Source: Pseudoalteromonas sp. 0303
GTDB lineage: Bacteria; Pseudomonadota; Gammaproteobacteria; Enterobacterales; Alteromonadaceae
Length of the DNA stretch: 64,000 nt
Direction of reading: 5' to 3'
Assembly (NCBI RefSeq): GCF_013349995.1
Contig: NZ_JABVXF010000022.1
Location: 1-64,000, forward strand
Each line of letters opens with the position of its first letter. Position 1 is the stretch's first letter. The position numbers were made by a program, and so were the translations under genes. Below, one piece after another: positions 8,285 to 18,721 of the stretch. A model generated the notes under the pieces. That model was not told where the DNA came from. It saw only the letters and a program-made list of their open reading frames with translations, and did not search any database.

Positions 8285-9571
8285 CTAAACATGTTCAGAA
8301 ATGCGAGTAACGAGTAGTTGCTCGACTTTCACTCCTTCAACATCGACCACTTCAAACTTATAGCCACCGTAATTAATAAACTCTGCACGTTTAGGCAGGC
8401 GTTTCATGGTGTAGATCAAAAACCCTGCGACTGTTTCGTAATGAGACTGTTCAGGGAACTCTTCAATTTCAAGGACCTTAGCAAGCTCAACCACAGGTGT
8501 TAAACCATCGACCAGCCAAGATGAATTATCACGTTGAATAATTAACTCTTCACCCTGGTGGCTAATTAAGTCGCCCATAAATCCTTTCATTAAATCTTTA
8601 ACAGTAACAATACCTACCATTAGCGCGTACTCATTAACCACTACGGCAAACGGCTCTGCCGCTTTTTTGAAAGTATTTAGCGCCTCTGAAAGACTCAATG
8701 TTTCTGGCAGATAAAAAATATCTTGGCTTATTAATTCATTATCGATTTCGGCAGTTTGCCCTTTTAGCACCTTGCGTAAGATATCTTTTGATTCAACCGA
8801 GCCAATTAATTTATCTAAACTACCATCACACACTAAAAAGTGATTATGAGGGTGCTCAATAATTTTGGTTGCAACTTCTTGAGCATCAGCTTTTACATCA
8901 AAAAACACAATTTGATCGCGAGGAGTCATCACACTCGATAAAAAACGTGCTTCTAAATCAAATACATTGCCAATTAGCTCATATTCTTGTTGCTGTAAGC
9001 TGCCGTACTCTGCCCCTGCATCCATCATCGCAACGATGTCTTCTGTGGTGACAATATCTTCTCGTTCAGCGGGTACTTTAAACGCGCGTAAAACCAAATT
9101 AGTTATACCATTAAAGAAAACAACAAAAGGAGTTAACGCAAAAGTCACCCAGCGCATAATGGACACCACGTTTACCGCAACCGCCTCTGGCATAATCATG
9201 GCTAACCGTTTAGGTAATAAGTCAGCAAATAAAATAAACAAAGAGGTAATACTCAAAAACGAAATTAAAAAGCTGATTTGACTCAATAACGGGCCTTGAT
9301 AAATCATGCCTAAGATTTGTTCTATGTAAGGAGATAATGCTTGCTCACCAACAATACCACCTAAAATGGCAATTGCGTTGAGGGCAATTTGTATCATGGC
9401 AAAAAATGCCCCAGGTTGCTCTTGCAAGCTAAGCACTGCTTGGGCTTTTTTGTTGCCTTCGTCCACCATCACTCGTAATTTGATCTTACGAGATGCCGCA
9501 ATCGCAATTTCGCTCATTGCAAACAATGCACTGATCAAAATTAAAATCATGATAATGAGTAAATCACTCAT
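8285..9571 (-). CDS. CNNM/CorC-type transporter (UPF0053, YtfL-like)
   Basis: A 428-residue inner-membrane protein. The N-terminal DUF21 domain (residues 1-180) has about four membrane segments, with the opening helix followed by ALFAMSEIAIAASRK. Tandem CBS domains follow (about 200-320, starting MTPRDQIVFFD), then a C-terminal CorC_HlyC domain (about 345-425, VDGLTPVVELAKVL to GVKVEQLLVTRI). Family members are linked to Mg2+/Co2+ efflux or, for E. coli YtfL, polyamine export; older annotation calls them hemolysins. It stands alone, convergent to iadA. Substrate cannot be told from sequence. Confidence 0.85.
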   Translation of the reverse strand: MSDLLIIMILILISALFAMSEIAIAASRKIKLRVMVDEGNKKAQAVLSLQEQPGAFFAMIQIALNAIAILGGIVGEQALSPYIEQILGMIYQGPLLSQISFLISFLSITSLFILFADLLPKRLAMIMPEAVAVNVVSIMRWVTFALTPFVVFFNGITNLVLRAFKVPAEREDIVTTEDIVAMMDAGAEYGSLQQQEYELIGNVFDLEARFLSSVMTPRDQIVFFDVKADAQEVATKIIEHPHNHFLVCDGSLDKLIGSVESKDILRKVLKGQTAEIDNELISQDIFYLPETLSLSEALNTFKKAAEPFAVVVNEYALMVGIVTVKDLMKGFMGDLISHQGEELIIQRDNSSWLVDGLTPVVELAKVLEIEEFPEQSHYETVAGFLIYTMKRLPKRAEFINYGGYKFEVVDVEGVKVEQLLVTRISEHV

Positions 9572-9710
9572 TGTAGCTCCTAATAATTAAGCGCATTCAG
9601 AGTGTTGAATGCAAACAACTTTTTGCTCGTTTAGGCTACATAGAGTTTGGCGAGAATGGACAAAAAGCAGCTGATTATAGCCACTTTGTAGTAATCAACA
9701 AGTGCTATTT

Positions 9711-10403
9711 TTAATCGTTAGCAGCAAAGCCTTTATTTAATTTTTCAAGAGTCACAGGATTGATATTTTTATTGCAAGCAAAGTATAACTGAGGTGTGCC
9801 AACGGGCAGTTTAAATATCGGTTTTAAATCTTCAAGGGTGCTGTCGTTATCGCGCTCATATTTAAATTGCTCATCACTAAGGATAACTAAATCGATACTT
9901 GAGCGTCTGCTTTTCAGTATATCGTAAATGTTGTCAAAACTATCAAGTAAGATCAGCTGATTACGCTCATCAAAGCCGTTTTCTTTTAGGTAAATGTGTG
10001 AATAGTTATTTTTTAATACTGCAATTCGGTATTTCTTAGCTTCATCTATGTTAGCTATAGTTACTTGCTCAGATTTAAACGAATAAAATGACGCCGAAAA
10101 GCCACCAATTTTCGCTACCCAAGTAAACTTATCTTCGCGTGCCGGAAGCCTTGCCATAGAAAAGATGCAGGTATTGCTATCACGCAATGCAGCGTTATAT
10201 GAAATTGACCAAGAATTTACTGACAGCTTATAATCTACGCCACTTTTTTCTAAACCTGATTTAACTTTATCAACCACAGTGCCAGTTAATACGCCATTTT
10301 CATCTAGGTATTGAAAATTAGGAAAGTTTTCGGTCACCACAGTGATCGCTGCAAAACAAGGTTGCAGAAAAAGCAGCAATGACAGGGTTAGAATTGTGCG
10401 CAT
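9711..10403 (-). CDS. periplasmic solute-binding protein, SBP_bac_3-like
   Basis: A 230-residue protein with a clean signal peptide (MRTILTLSLLLFLQPCFA, cleavage before AITVV). The fold resembles extracellular solute-binding family 3: TVVTENFPNFQYLDENGVLTG at the start, then SMARLPAREDKFTWVAKIGG. I start it at ATG 10403; the longer frame begins with a TTG. No ABC permease or ATPase gene is nearby. Many such orphan proteins in Alteromonadales are not part of ABC importers, so an amino-acid-binding or sensory role is possible. Ligand unknown. Confidence 0.7.
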   Translation of the reverse strand: MRTILTLSLLLFLQPCFAAITVVTENFPNFQYLDENGVLTGTVVDKVKSGLEKSGVDYKLSVNSWSISYNAALRDSNTCIFSMARLPAREDKFTWVAKIGGFSASFYSFKSEQVTIANIDEAKKYRIAVLKNNYSHIYLKENGFDERNQLILLDSFDNIYDILKSRRSSIDLVILSDEQFKYERDNDSTLEDLKPIFKLPVGTPQLYFACNKNINPVTLEKLNKGFAAND

Positions 10404-10493
10404 GATGAGCGATACCAAATAAATTATAATTATTTTTTATAATAATATAGCTCGAAGTTGCAGATATTGAAATATTATTTAGTAAAAAGGAAT

Positions 10494-10518
10494 GAGCGGA
10501 AATAGGGTGTTTCCGCTC
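10494..10518 (-). terminator. Rho-independent terminator of the ureohydrolase gene
   Basis: The 9-bp stem 10494-10502/10510-10518 is followed, in the leftward direction, by a run of T residues (complement of AAAAAGG at 10485-10490). Confidence 0.7.
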
Positions 10519-10527
10519 TAGAGTCAA

Positions 10528-11637
10528 TTACTTATTCATTGCATTAATTAAGAATGCTGAGATTTTAGCGCCTTCTCTTAGCGTTGTTTCAGAACTTGTT
10601 TGACCAATTAATGAGCTGTCTGTGAATGGTGCAATTTCCATCATGTCAGCACCAGTAATTGGGAACTCGTCAGCCAATGCAAGTAGAATGTCTAATGCAT
10701 GCTGAGGTGTTAAACCGCCGGCTTCTGGTGTTCCTGTCGCTGAAGCAAAGCTTTCATCAAGTGCATCAATATCAAAGCTCACGTAAAGCTCATCAACATT
10801 ATCTGCTTTAAGCTGTGCAATTACTTCTTTAGCAACTGCTTTAGCGCCACGTTCAATGATTTCATGTGCCCAATGTTGTTTAACACCAAACGTGTCTTCC
10901 CAATGTTGCTTAGGCTTACCACTAGAGCGGATACCAAATTGAATTAAGTTGCGTGGAGCTGGTAAGTACTCAAGAATATGTGTACACCATGAACCAAAGC
11001 ATAAATCGATACCTAAACGTTCTACTAATAAGTCTGTATGAGCATCAAAATGAATGATTGCAGTGCGTTTACCCGCATCACGCTTTGCTTTTAAGTAAGC
11101 TTTTGTCAGCGGGTAGCTAATTGAATGGTCACCACCGATACCAAAAATCCCCTTATCTGGGTAATTGGCATAAAAGCCGTCACAGACATCTTCAGTGATA
11201 GACAAAGGCGATACATGATATTCGCTTTTTTCATCAGCATATAACGCTTTTTGACAGTTTGTAATGGTTGCATCGTTAAGGTATTTATCATGAAGTAAAT
11301 GTGGGATCACACGAACATCACCTAAATCAAAGGCGCGCGCTTGTGGTTGTTGATCAATCAAGGTAGAGCGTAAAAATAATGGACCCCAGTTAGCACCACG
11401 TAAAATACCACCTCCACAGTCAGAGCTAATACCTAAAATTACCGCTTTGTGTTCAGACTCTGCCAGTGTTTCAAGTGACTCTTTCCAAAGCACATCAACA
11501 TTATCTGTTTGGCCGTATAATTTAGTACGCAGCGCATCTTTACGTTCTTTTGCTGTATTAACTGTAAATACGCCATCGCCAGGAGGACAAAGACACTGAC
11601 TTAGTTTTTCGTGGAAGGCTTTTTGTGTGTTACTCAT
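10528..11637 (-). CDS. arginase/agmatinase-family ureohydrolase
   Basis: A metal-dependent ureohydrolase, releasing urea from arginine, agmatine or a related guanidino compound. All binuclear Mn ligand motifs are present: GGDHS (residues 168-172), DAHTD (198-202) and SFDIDALD (Asp289, Asp291), followed by ATGTPEAGG. At 369 residues it is longer than most arginases (about 300), with a 60-residue N-terminal lead. I start it at ATG 11637 because GGAG lies 5 nt upstream; an ATG 33 nt earlier lacks this. It could process arginine freed from cyanophycin dipeptides by the neighbouring locus. The exact substrate (arginine, agmatine, guanidinobutyrate, formimidoylglutamate) cannot be fixed here. Confidence 0.85.
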   Translation of the reverse strand: MSNTQKAFHEKLSQCLCPPGDGVFTVNTAKERKDALRTKLYGQTDNVDVLWKESLETLAESEHKAVILGISSDCGGGILRGANWGPLFLRSTLIDQQPQARAFDLGDVRVIPHLLHDKYLNDATITNCQKALYADEKSEYHVSPLSITEDVCDGFYANYPDKGIFGIGGDHSISYPLTKAYLKAKRDAGKRTAIIHFDAHTDLLVERLGIDLCFGSWCTHILEYLPAPRNLIQFGIRSSGKPKQHWEDTFGVKQHWAHEIIERGAKAVAKEVIAQLKADNVDELYVSFDIDALDESFASATGTPEAGGLTPQHALDILLALADEFPITGADMMEIAPFTDSSLIGQTSSETTLREGAKISAFLINAMNK

Positions 11638-11870
11638 CTCTACTCCGCTGATCTTTATCTGCATATTCATGCGTAATTAAAAAAGTTACGCAATTAAGTT
11701 TGTGTATAGTCTGGATTTTTGAGACTCAACAATCACTTGCTCAACCAAACCTATAACTCACTGATATTAAATAGTTATAATTTTAATGCAGATGAATTTA
11801 AACTGCTCTAGTCAAATAAGAGCGCTGTATTTGGGCAGGTATAACATGCGCGAAAAGAAAGTCAAATTTT

Positions 11871-11893
11871 GCGGCAACCTAGGTGATTGCCGC
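11871..11893 (-). terminator. terminator of the DUF2189 gene
   Basis: GCGGCAA (11871-11877) pairs with TTGCCGC (11887-11893). On the minus strand it is followed by AAAATTTGAC, so the T-run is weak. It lies 33 bp past the DUF2189 stop codon. Confidence 0.55.
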
Positions 11894-11926
11894 TATAGAT
11901 TTATATTCAAACGAAGTGAATACTCA

Positions 11927-12706
11927 TTATTCATAGCCTCTTGGCTTCTTGGTTTTGATTACTGCAATGTAAGCATGCCAACTGGCATAGCTCAATAAAG
12001 GCATAATAACGATAAACCCAGCAGTGCCTGTAATAAAGCCGACAAACACTAAACACAAGATCAAGCCAGCCCAAACAACCATAGCACCAAAATTGGTTTT
12101 AACCGCGTTCATCGAAGAAATTACCGCAGTCATAATATCAACACGGCGTTCCATCATAATTTGCGGGGTAAATGCTGAAATCGCAAATACAGTGACCAGT
12201 AAAATACCACCAACCATACTACCTAGCGTTAAAAACGCAGATAACTGCTCAAAACTCGGGTTAACAACGTTCGGGTACAATGCATGAATAAGTGCAGCTA
12301 AGCGCATCCAAACAATCATAATTACCATTAATAACACCGCAAAGCCCCATTCACCTGCTGGGTTTCTAAACATCGATTTAAGGCTGTGCATTAAAGTGGG
12401 TTTGTGGCCTTTTTCAAGCTCCCATGCAACATCGTAAAGTCCGGCAGCAAAAGCAGGGCCAATTAATGCAAAGCCAACGACTGCAGGCAATATAACTAAG
12501 TGCGTATCAAACTGATAAACAAAATACATGATAGTCGCAGGTATCAAGGTAAATACTAATCCGTAGACTAGACTCAGTATGGGCGCATTAGCGATATCTT
12601 TAAATGCAAGTGCTAACCAATGAAAAGGCGCACCAATTGAAATTTTCGAGCTTTCTAAACAGCGTGCAAACTCATGGTGTTTACTCATAGAAGATGAAGC
12701 AGGCAT
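11927..12706 (-). CDS. DUF2189 integral membrane protein
   Basis: A 259-residue inner-membrane protein with about six hydrophobic helices. It matches the DUF2189 pattern: a short cytoplasmic lead (WLALAFKDIANAP), GFALIGPAFAAGLYDVAWELEKG, and a C-terminal MPLLSYASWHAYIAVI. The family is common in proteobacteria and sometimes sits near respiratory genes; its function is not known. Here it is single, divergent from uridine phosphorylase across 145 bp. An ATG at codon 7 is a possible alternative start. Confidence 0.75.
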   Translation of the reverse strand: MPASSSMSKHHEFARCLESSKISIGAPFHWLALAFKDIANAPILSLVYGLVFTLIPATIMYFVYQFDTHLVILPAVVGFALIGPAFAAGLYDVAWELEKGHKPTLMHSLKSMFRNPAGEWGFAVLLMVIMIVWMRLAALIHALYPNVVNPSFEQLSAFLTLGSMVGGILLVTVFAISAFTPQIMMERRVDIMTAVISSMNAVKTNFGAMVVWAGLILCLVFVGFITGTAGFIVIMPLLSYASWHAYIAVIKTKKPRGYE

Positions 12707-12780
12707 AATATATCCTCTTTTATCGTTACTTCTTTAGGTTTAGGTTATCTGTGCGATTCTTGCAACATTGGTGATCTAAT

Positions 12781-12794
12781 AGGACATCTGTCCT
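12781..12794. promoter_or_regulatory. palindrome upstream of udp, candidate operator
   Basis: The perfect 14-bp dyad AGGACATCTGTCCT lies 58 bp before the udp start in the divergent gap. It resembles a regulator half-site pair, but the binding protein is unknown. It is not an obvious CRP or CytR site. Confidence 0.35.
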
Positions 12795-12851
12795 GTACTT
12801 TAAACGCATATGATTAAAGTATTACGCTTTAGACAAAAATAAGGTTTAATA

Positions 12852-13607
12852 ATGGAAAAGGTATTTCACTTAGGGCTTACTCGTCAGGACTTAAACGGCG
12901 CAACCCTTGCGATTGTCCCTGGCGATCCTGACCGCTCAGCACGCATTTCAACACTTCTCGATAACCCTGAATGCTTAGCGAAGACCCGTGAATTTCATGT
13001 ATACCGAGGTGAGCTAAACGGGCACAGCGTTGTAGTTTGTTCTACCGGTATTGGCGGCCCATCTACATCAATTGCTGTTGAAGAGCTTGCTCAGCTAGGT
13101 ATTGATACCTTTTTGCGTATTGGCACGACCGGTGCAATTCAGCCACACATTAACGAAGGCGACATTTTAATTAGCCAAGCTTCAGTTCGTTTAGATGGTG
13201 CTAGCCAGCATTTCGCACCACTAAGCTACCCTGCTGTGTCTGACTTCTTTGCAACACAAGCGATGGTAAATGCATGTGATAAGCTAGGAATTAATTTCCA
13301 CATTGGTATTACTGCATCGAGTGATACTTTCTACCCGGGTCAAGAACGTTACGATACTTATTCTGGCTATGTTCCTCGCTCATTCCAAGGCAGCTGTGAA
13401 GAGTGGCAAAAACTAGGCGTGATGAATTATGAAATGGAATCAGCAACACTATTTACTATGTGTGCTGCCCTTGGCTTACGCGCAGCCTGTGTTGCAGGGG
13501 TATTAGTAAATCGTACTAAACAAGAAATTCCGAATGTTGACCACGGCGAGATTGAGAAAAAATCAGTCGCCGTCGTCATTGAAGCTGCAAAACTATTGCT
13601 AAGCTAG
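12852..13607 (+). CDS. udp: uridine phosphorylase
   Basis: Cytoplasmic pyrimidine salvage enzyme that splits uridine with phosphate to uracil and ribose-1-phosphate. At 251 residues it has the standard length. Family motifs are [23 protein letters not shown] at the start (phosphate site), [20 protein letters not shown], the RIGTTGAIQ loop, and [15 protein letters not shown] (nucleoside binding and catalysis). It meets the cytidine deaminase gene tail to tail with a 9-bp overlap. Cdd turns cytidine into uridine, which is the Udp substrate, so the pair forms a salvage module. Confidence 0.95.
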   Translation: MEKVFHLGLTRQDLNGATLAIVPGDPDRSARISTLLDNPECLAKTREFHVYRGELNGHSVVVCSTGIGGPSTSIAVEELAQLGIDTFLRIGTTGAIQPHINEGDILISQASVRLDGASQHFAPLSYPAVSDFFATQAMVNACDKLGINFHIGITASSDTFYPGQERYDTYSGYVPRSFQGSCEEWQKLGVMNYEMESATLFTMCAALGLRAACVAGVLVNRTKQEIPNVDHGEIEKKSVAVVIEAAKLLLS

Positions 13608-14525
13608 TTTAGCAACACAGTGCTCAAATGCTGGTGGGTTTGCAAAGCTTGCCAGCACACTTTTAGCCACCTCATATTGATTTTCTGCCCCTTGTGTTTC
13701 TAACAAGGTGATTGACTTAACTGTTTTATCATCAAAGGTTAAGCCCGCAAGATAAAACTGACTCAATGCACTTTGTAATGGCGAAAGGCTTGGGCTATAG
13801 GCTGCATTTTCAGCATAACTTCCGTAAAAGTCACCTTCATCAAAAGTCGTTAATTTAACCGCACTAAAGTTACCTGTGTAAGGCACGTATGCATTGAGTG
13901 CCAATTGAATAAGTTTAGCATCATCAATCGAAAGATCAGTAAACTGTTTATCGCTTTGCTTATTAGAAAAAAAACAGGCTTCATTGCCTAGGTCTTTCGG
14001 GCCAAATGAATAAGGTAATAACTCATGAAGATTAAAATCGCGTTCTGGCAATAAAATCTCAAGTGAGTCTGCGGTGCTCAATTCATTCATAAATTGACGG
14101 CAGTAACCACAAGGTGCATCGCTAATAGCAATTTTTAACACTGCTTGCGCGCCATTAAGCCATGCATTATTAATGGCTGATTGCTCAGCATGAACGACCA
14201 AACTCAATGCTTGATGAGAAAACTCAACATTTGCGCCAAAATAGAAATTTGTCTCGCCTTGCTTGTTTAACCCTACAGCAATAGCGCCAACATAGAATTT
14301 AGAAATAGGCGCGACAGAAAATAAACTTGCGACGGGTACACAGGCTTTTAGTAACTCAAGTTGGCTAACTTGAAACTGCTGACAAAGAGAAGAAATATCA
14401 GATTGAGATAAGATGCCACGTTGCTGTTTAAGCTGGGCAAAAAGAGAATTTTTTTGTTGATCATTGAAGCTAAACGGCTCTGAATTTTGAGCTAGTTTGC
14501 TTGCATCTATCCTAGTTGCTGTCAT
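13599..14525 (-). CDS. cdd: cytidine deaminase, long dimeric form
   Basis: Zinc enzyme converting cytidine or deoxycytidine to uridine. At 308 residues it is the E. coli-type two-domain form, with a catalytic N-terminal core and a decayed C-terminal copy. Catalytic motif VHAEQSA gives His112 and Glu114; PCGYC gives Cys139 and Cys142, completing the zinc site. The C-terminal half retains [11 protein letters not shown], typical of this form. It overlaps udp by 9 bp at the 3' end. Confidence 0.93.
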   Translation of the reverse strand: MTATRIDASKLAQNSEPFSFNDQQKNSLFAQLKQQRGILSQSDISSLCQQFQVSQLELLKACVPVASLFSVAPISKFYVGAIAVGLNKQGETNFYFGANVEFSHQALSLVVHAEQSAINNAWLNGAQAVLKIAISDAPCGYCRQFMNELSTADSLEILLPERDFNLHELLPYSFGPKDLGNEACFFSNKQSDKQFTDLSIDDAKLIQLALNAYVPYTGNFSAVKLTTFDEGDFYGSYAENAAYSPSLSPLQSALSQFYLAGLTFDDKTVKSITLLETQGAENQYEVAKSVLASFANPPAFEHCVAKLA

Positions 14526-14690
14526 AACAAATTATAATTATTAATTGGCTAAACAGTTTAAAAGGTTACGTAATGAATTGCTAGGTTTTGGCGGTAAACA
14601 TCAAGGTAAATCGCACAATAAAAGCTAAAAATTAGCGGTATTTGTAAGCCCAGATATACACAACAAAATAGCGATGACAAGCTCGACCAA

Positions 14691-15059
14691 TTATTGACGA
14701 ACCAGCCAATTTTTTGCTTTGTTAAAACATTCAAAGTTTTCAGCTTGTAAGTTATAGCGCTTTGCTTTTTGCATAAATAAGTCGTGCATAAATCCATCAA
14801 AACTTACAACAATTGCTACAACAGCTTCTTTCAAAGAGTTTGCCACTTCCGGCATGATGGTGAATAAATCAGCAGGTGCGAAATTGTGCGTCATTTCAGA
14901 CACATCAACGAGTATTTTCTTTGACCCATGTAATTCTGAATATTGTTGGGCAATTTGGTAAAAATTTATCACATCCTGTGCACTAGCAGTCCCTCTTAAC
15001 GTCATCATCACGAGTGACGTCGATGCATCATAAGTGATGCAAGTAGACACGTTTGGCAT
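14691..15059 (-). CDS. STAS/SpoIIAA-like small protein
   Basis: A 122-residue soluble protein with alternating beta and alpha segments. The pattern (SLVMMTLRGTASAQDVINFYQIA, then KKILVDVSEMTHNFAPADLF) resembles SpoIIAA-like STAS proteins, which bind small ligands or partner proteins. No conserved phosphorylatable serine is evident. It is monocistronic and next to a decayed sensor kinase; whether the two once worked together is unknown. Family-level call only. Confidence 0.6.
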   Translation of the reverse strand: MPNVSTCITYDASTSLVMMTLRGTASAQDVINFYQIAQQYSELHGSKKILVDVSEMTHNFAPADLFTIMPEVANSLKEAVVAIVVSFDGFMHDLFMQKAKRYNLQAENFECFNKAKNWLVRQ

Positions 15060-15397
15060 AAGTTACTCTAAAAAAGCGTGGGGGTTGATTTGGCTTAACA
15101 GTAGCTGAATCAAAAAGCTGGGCTATTTTATTAATATCGCCTCTCTAGTCAACACCTAGCAATAAAATAGGTATGACCAGTTGTGAAATTCAGATTTTAG
15201 GATTAGATCTAATTTAAAGAATTGTTATGCAAATTCATACCTCATTTACTTTAAACGCAAGTATGAATTTTCCTTTCATAGAATCAAACTTTATCAGATA
15301 AACCTATATTTAGTTAAAATTTATAATATTTAGCGTTATTTAGACAGCAAAATGGGTGAGCAATTTTTATGCTCATTTTTTAATGGATTGGTGTGTC
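15060..15397. other. intergenic stretch with one inverted repeat
   Basis: This AT-rich 338-bp gap lies between the STAS-like gene and the decayed kinase. The only clear structure is the 10-bp inverted repeat AAATTCATAC (15231-15240) / GTATGAATTT (15261-15270) with a 20-nt loop. I see no gene in it. Confidence 0.5.
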
Positions 15398-16079
15398 ATG
15401 AAAGCGCGATTGGTTATATTATTTGGCTTGAGTTTGTCAATGCGCTGATTTAAATCGAAAAAATAGCCTCTTTAACAGCACTGGTATCCAGTATGGCGCA
15501 TCAACTTAATACCCCTATTGGCACCATAGTGACCGCAAGTTCATTAATGCCGGCATCGTCGAAGAATTTAAAGCGCTCAATGTGTCTATTCACCTTGATA
15601 AACCAATGAGCAAAATACAGCTGCCAAGCTTTATTAGTCATCGTTTATACCCTTTGAGTAAACATCTGGGTAAACAAATTGAGTTTAAAATTCATGGAGA
15701 TGAGGGTGTTATTACGTCTTATCCAACTATTTTAAATGATGTATTAAAAACCTTGGTAATTAATTCCTGTGAGCATGCCTTTGTTAATACTGACCAAGGT
15801 GTTGTCGAAGTAATAATTAAAGCCTATACACATGTAGTTGAAATTACCTACCAAGATAACGGCGTTGGAATAAACGACGAAATACTTCATGAAATACTCA
15901 CGCCATTTTACACCACTAATTTAGGCGGTAATCATTTGGGGCTCGGTTTAAACGTAGTATTTAACGCAGTTAAATATAACCTAAGAGGGAAAATCGGCGC
16001 CGAGTCATGTAAGCGCGGCGCACGATTTGTTATTAGCCTACCAATCGATGCTCGATTGGTTGATGACACCAGCTATTAA
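15398..16079 (+). pseudogene. decayed sensor histidine kinase
   Basis: Pieces of a kinase lie in different frames. ATG 15398 opens MKARLVILFGLSLSMR and then stops. A second frame gives ASLTALVSSMAHQLNTPIG (H-box, ATG at 15493). A third, open from about 15531 and containing GTG 15582, carries the ATPase domain: VINSCEHAF (N-box), YQDNGVGI (G1) and LGLGLNVVFNAV (G2). The region between H-box and N-box is too short, and the frame changes there, so an internal deletion is likely. Input and most dimerisation sequence are missing. The 3' end overlaps ppc by 4 bp. A downstream 165-residue ATPase fragment could still be translated but should not signal. Confidence 0.75.
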
Positions 16080-18721
16080 CCGGTATTACGCATACCTGCA
16101 GCAATACCTGTCATAGTGATCATTAATGCATTATCAATATCGCCCTCTGAACCCTCGTCAGCTTCGCGTGAACGACGTAGTAACTCAACTTGTAATAAGT
16201 TAAGTGGATCTGTGTACGGATTACGAAGCCCGATTGACTCTTTGATCCAAGGTTGGTCTGCAAGTAAGCTCTTTTGCGGGCTAAGCGACTGAACAAGCTC
16301 AATAGCCTCGCTCAATTCTTGACGTAACTTCACGCCTAATGGCTTATATTGTTCAGTTACTAGTGCATCATCGTAATGCGCACTTAACCATGTATCAGCT
16401 TTACTAAATACCATCTCTAGCATCTCTAAACGAGCACGGAAGAATGGCCATTTTAAGCTCATTTCATGAAGTGTCTCGATGCCATACTTATCTAACGCAG
16501 CTTTTAGGCCTGTTAATGCGCCTAACCAAGCTGGCAGCATTAAACGGTTTTGGCTCCATGCAAAAATCCATGGAATAGCACGAAGGCTTTCTACCCCACC
16601 GTTCGGGTTACGCTTAGCTGGGCGAGAACCAAGTGGCAGTTTAGAAAGCTCTTGCTCTGGGGTTGCCATTCTAAAGTAAGGAACAAAGTTTTCATCATGG
16701 CGCACAACTTGACGGTAATGCTCACACGAATCTGCACTAATAAGCTCCATAACATCACGCCATTCGCTCTTCGGCTCTGGTGGCGGCAGAAGGTTACTTT
16801 CAAGAACAGCACCGGCATAAATATTTAAGCTTTGTAGCGCTACAGCAGGCAAACCAAACTTAAAGCGGATCATTTCACCTTGCTCTGTTACACGCAGGCC
16901 ACCTTTTAATGAACCCGGAGGCTGTGAGCGAAGTGCTTGGGCAGCTGGTGCGCCACCGCGACCGACAGTACCACCACGGCCGTGGAATAAAATAAGCTCA
17001 ATACCGCGATTTTCGGCTAATTGAACCAGCTTATCCATAGCTTCATATTGTGCCCAACCGGCAGCCATCATACCTGCATCTTTTGCTGAGTCAGAGTAGC
17101 CGATCATGACATTTTGTTGGTTTTGAATATGACCACGGTACCAAGTGTTATCAAGTAAACATTCGATAACCTCTTTACCATTATTTAAGTCGTCTAACGT
17201 TTCAAATAATGGCGCAACCGGTAAGTTAAACTTACAACCACTTTCTTTAAGCAGTAACTGTACTGCCAGCACATCAGATGCAGTGCGTGCCATCGAAATT
17301 ATATACAAACCAAATGTTTGTGCATCTTGCGCTGCAATTACATCGAATGTATCTAGCACCTCTTGTACTTCTGGGCTTGGTTGCCAATGTTTTGGAATTA
17401 ACGGACGTCGAGAGTTTAGCTCAGCAAGTAAAAACGCTTGTTTGTCTTCTTCTTGCCATTGATGGTAATCACCTAAACCTAAATAACGTGTTAGCTCCGA
17501 GAAAACATCACCATGACGCGATGAATCCTGACGTACATCAAGTTTTGCAAGGCGCAGACCAAAGCTGTTAATGCGGCGCAGAACATCAAGCAGCAAGCCA
17601 TCAGCAACTACTTTCATGTTGGTCTTAATAAGCGAGCGATAACACACTTCGATTGGGTGCTTAATTTGCGCGATATCGGTAATTAAATCTTCAGAATCAG
17701 CGCGCTTTTTCTTTATTTTAGCGCCCAAATGCGTCACTGTTTCAGCAATTTGATTCTTTAATTTTTTAAGTACCGCACGATAAGGTTCAAAGTCTTGGCC
17801 GGCAAGCTCAATAAGCTCATCACTTGCATCCGACATAGATAGCTCATTGCTTAGCGTTTCGATATCACGCGAATACAAATCAAGTGCCATCCAGCGGCCA
17901 TGATCAAGTACTTGCTGTGTGACTTCAGCAGTTACAAACGGGTTACCATCACGGTCGCCGCCCATCCAAGAAGTAAATTCAATTGGGCTGAAATCAATAG
18001 GTAGCTCTAGATCAAGCTCTGCTTTTACGTCTTCGCCAAACTCACGTAAGAAACGCGGAACAGCGTGCCATAAGCTATTTTCAATAACCGCAAAACCCCA
18101 TTTAGCTTCATCAATTGGCGTTGGGCGTGAACGACGAATATCGTCGGTATGCCACGCTTGGCTAATAAGTTGGGCAATACGATTTAATAAATCTGCACGT
18201 TCACTAGGTAGGTTATCTTTACGCTCTAAAGAGGCAAGACAATCACTTAATTCAACGTGTTTATTAATCATTGTACGGCGTGTCACCTCAGTTGGGTGAG
18301 CCGTCAGTACTAAATTGATGTGGAGTTTTGAGAGTGTTTGTGCCAAGTGATTAGGATCAACTTGACCTTGCTTTGATGCTGTTGCTAACGCTTTTAATGT
18401 TTGAGTGAGAGGGTTTAGTTGGCAAAAACCAACATCATTAAAGCGCGATACGGTATGAAATTGTTCAGCAACATTAGCAAGATTCAAAAAATGATTAAAT
18501 GAGCGTGCAACCGGTAATAGTTCTTCATCTGTGAGAGCGTGTAGTACTTCGATAAGCGCTTGTCTGTCGGCTTCGTTACCACTACGTGACGATTTAGATA
18601 AAGCGCGAATCTCTTCTACCTTATCTAAAATGGCTTGTCCTTGTGCATCTTTAATGGTTTGACCCAGCATTTGTCCAAGCATACTAACATTACCGCGAAG
18701 TGCAGCGTATTGTTCACTCAT
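16076..18721 (-). CDS. ppc: phosphoenolpyruvate carboxylase
   Basis: Anaplerotic enzyme fixing bicarbonate onto PEP to make oxaloacetate. The 881-residue length fits bacterial Ppc. Visible signatures are [13 protein letters not shown] (catalytic His), [41 protein letters not shown] and the C-terminal [13 protein letters not shown] start at ATG 18721 ([10 protein letters not shown]) because AGGAG lies 7 nt upstream; the longer open frame adds 19 unlikely residues. It is monocistronic. Confidence 0.97.
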   Translation of the reverse strand: MSEQYAALRGNVSMLGQMLGQTIKDAQGQAILDKVEEIRALSKSSRSGNEADRQALIEVLHALTDEELLPVARSFNHFLNLANVAEQFHTVSRFNDVGFCQLNPLTQTLKALATASKQGQVDPNHLAQTLSKLHINLVLTAHPTEVTRRTMINKHVELSDCLASLERKDNLPSERADLLNRIAQLISQAWHTDDIRRSRPTPIDEAKWGFAVIENSLWHAVPRFLREFGEDVKAELDLELPIDFSPIEFTSWMGGDRDGNPFVTAEVTQQVLDHGRWMALDLYSRDIETLSNELSMSDASDELIELAGQDFEPYRAVLKKLKNQIAETVTHLGAKIKKKRADSEDLITDIAQIKHPIEVCYRSLIKTNMKVVADGLLLDVLRRINSFGLRLAKLDVRQDSSRHGDVFSELTRYLGLGDYHQWQEEDKQAFLLAELNSRRPLIPKHWQPSPEVQEVLDTFDVIAAQDAQTFGLYIISMARTASDVLAVQLLLKESGCKFNLPVAPLFETLDDLNNGKEVIECLLDNTWYRGHIQNQQNVMIGYSDSAKDAGMMAAGWAQYEAMDKLVQLAENRGIELILFHGRGGTVGRGGAPAAQALRSQPPGSLKGGLRVTEQGEMIRFKFGLPAVALQSLNIYAGAVLESNLLPPPEPKSEWRDVMELISADSCEHYRQVVRHDENFVPYFRMATPEQELSKLPLGSRPAKRNPNGGVESLRAIPWIFAWSQNRLMLPAWLGALTGLKAALDKYGIETLHEMSLKWPFFRARLEMLEMVFSKADTWLSAHYDDALVTEQYKPLGVKLRQELSEAIELVQSLSPQKSLLADQPWIKESIGLRNPYTDPLNLLQVELLRRSREADEGSEGDIDNALMITMTGIAAGMRNTG

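Noticed and set aside
11786..11998. 70-codon rightward frame between the ureohydrolase and DUF2189 genes
   Set aside because: Covers a terminator hairpin and the end of the DUF2189 gene; no family features.
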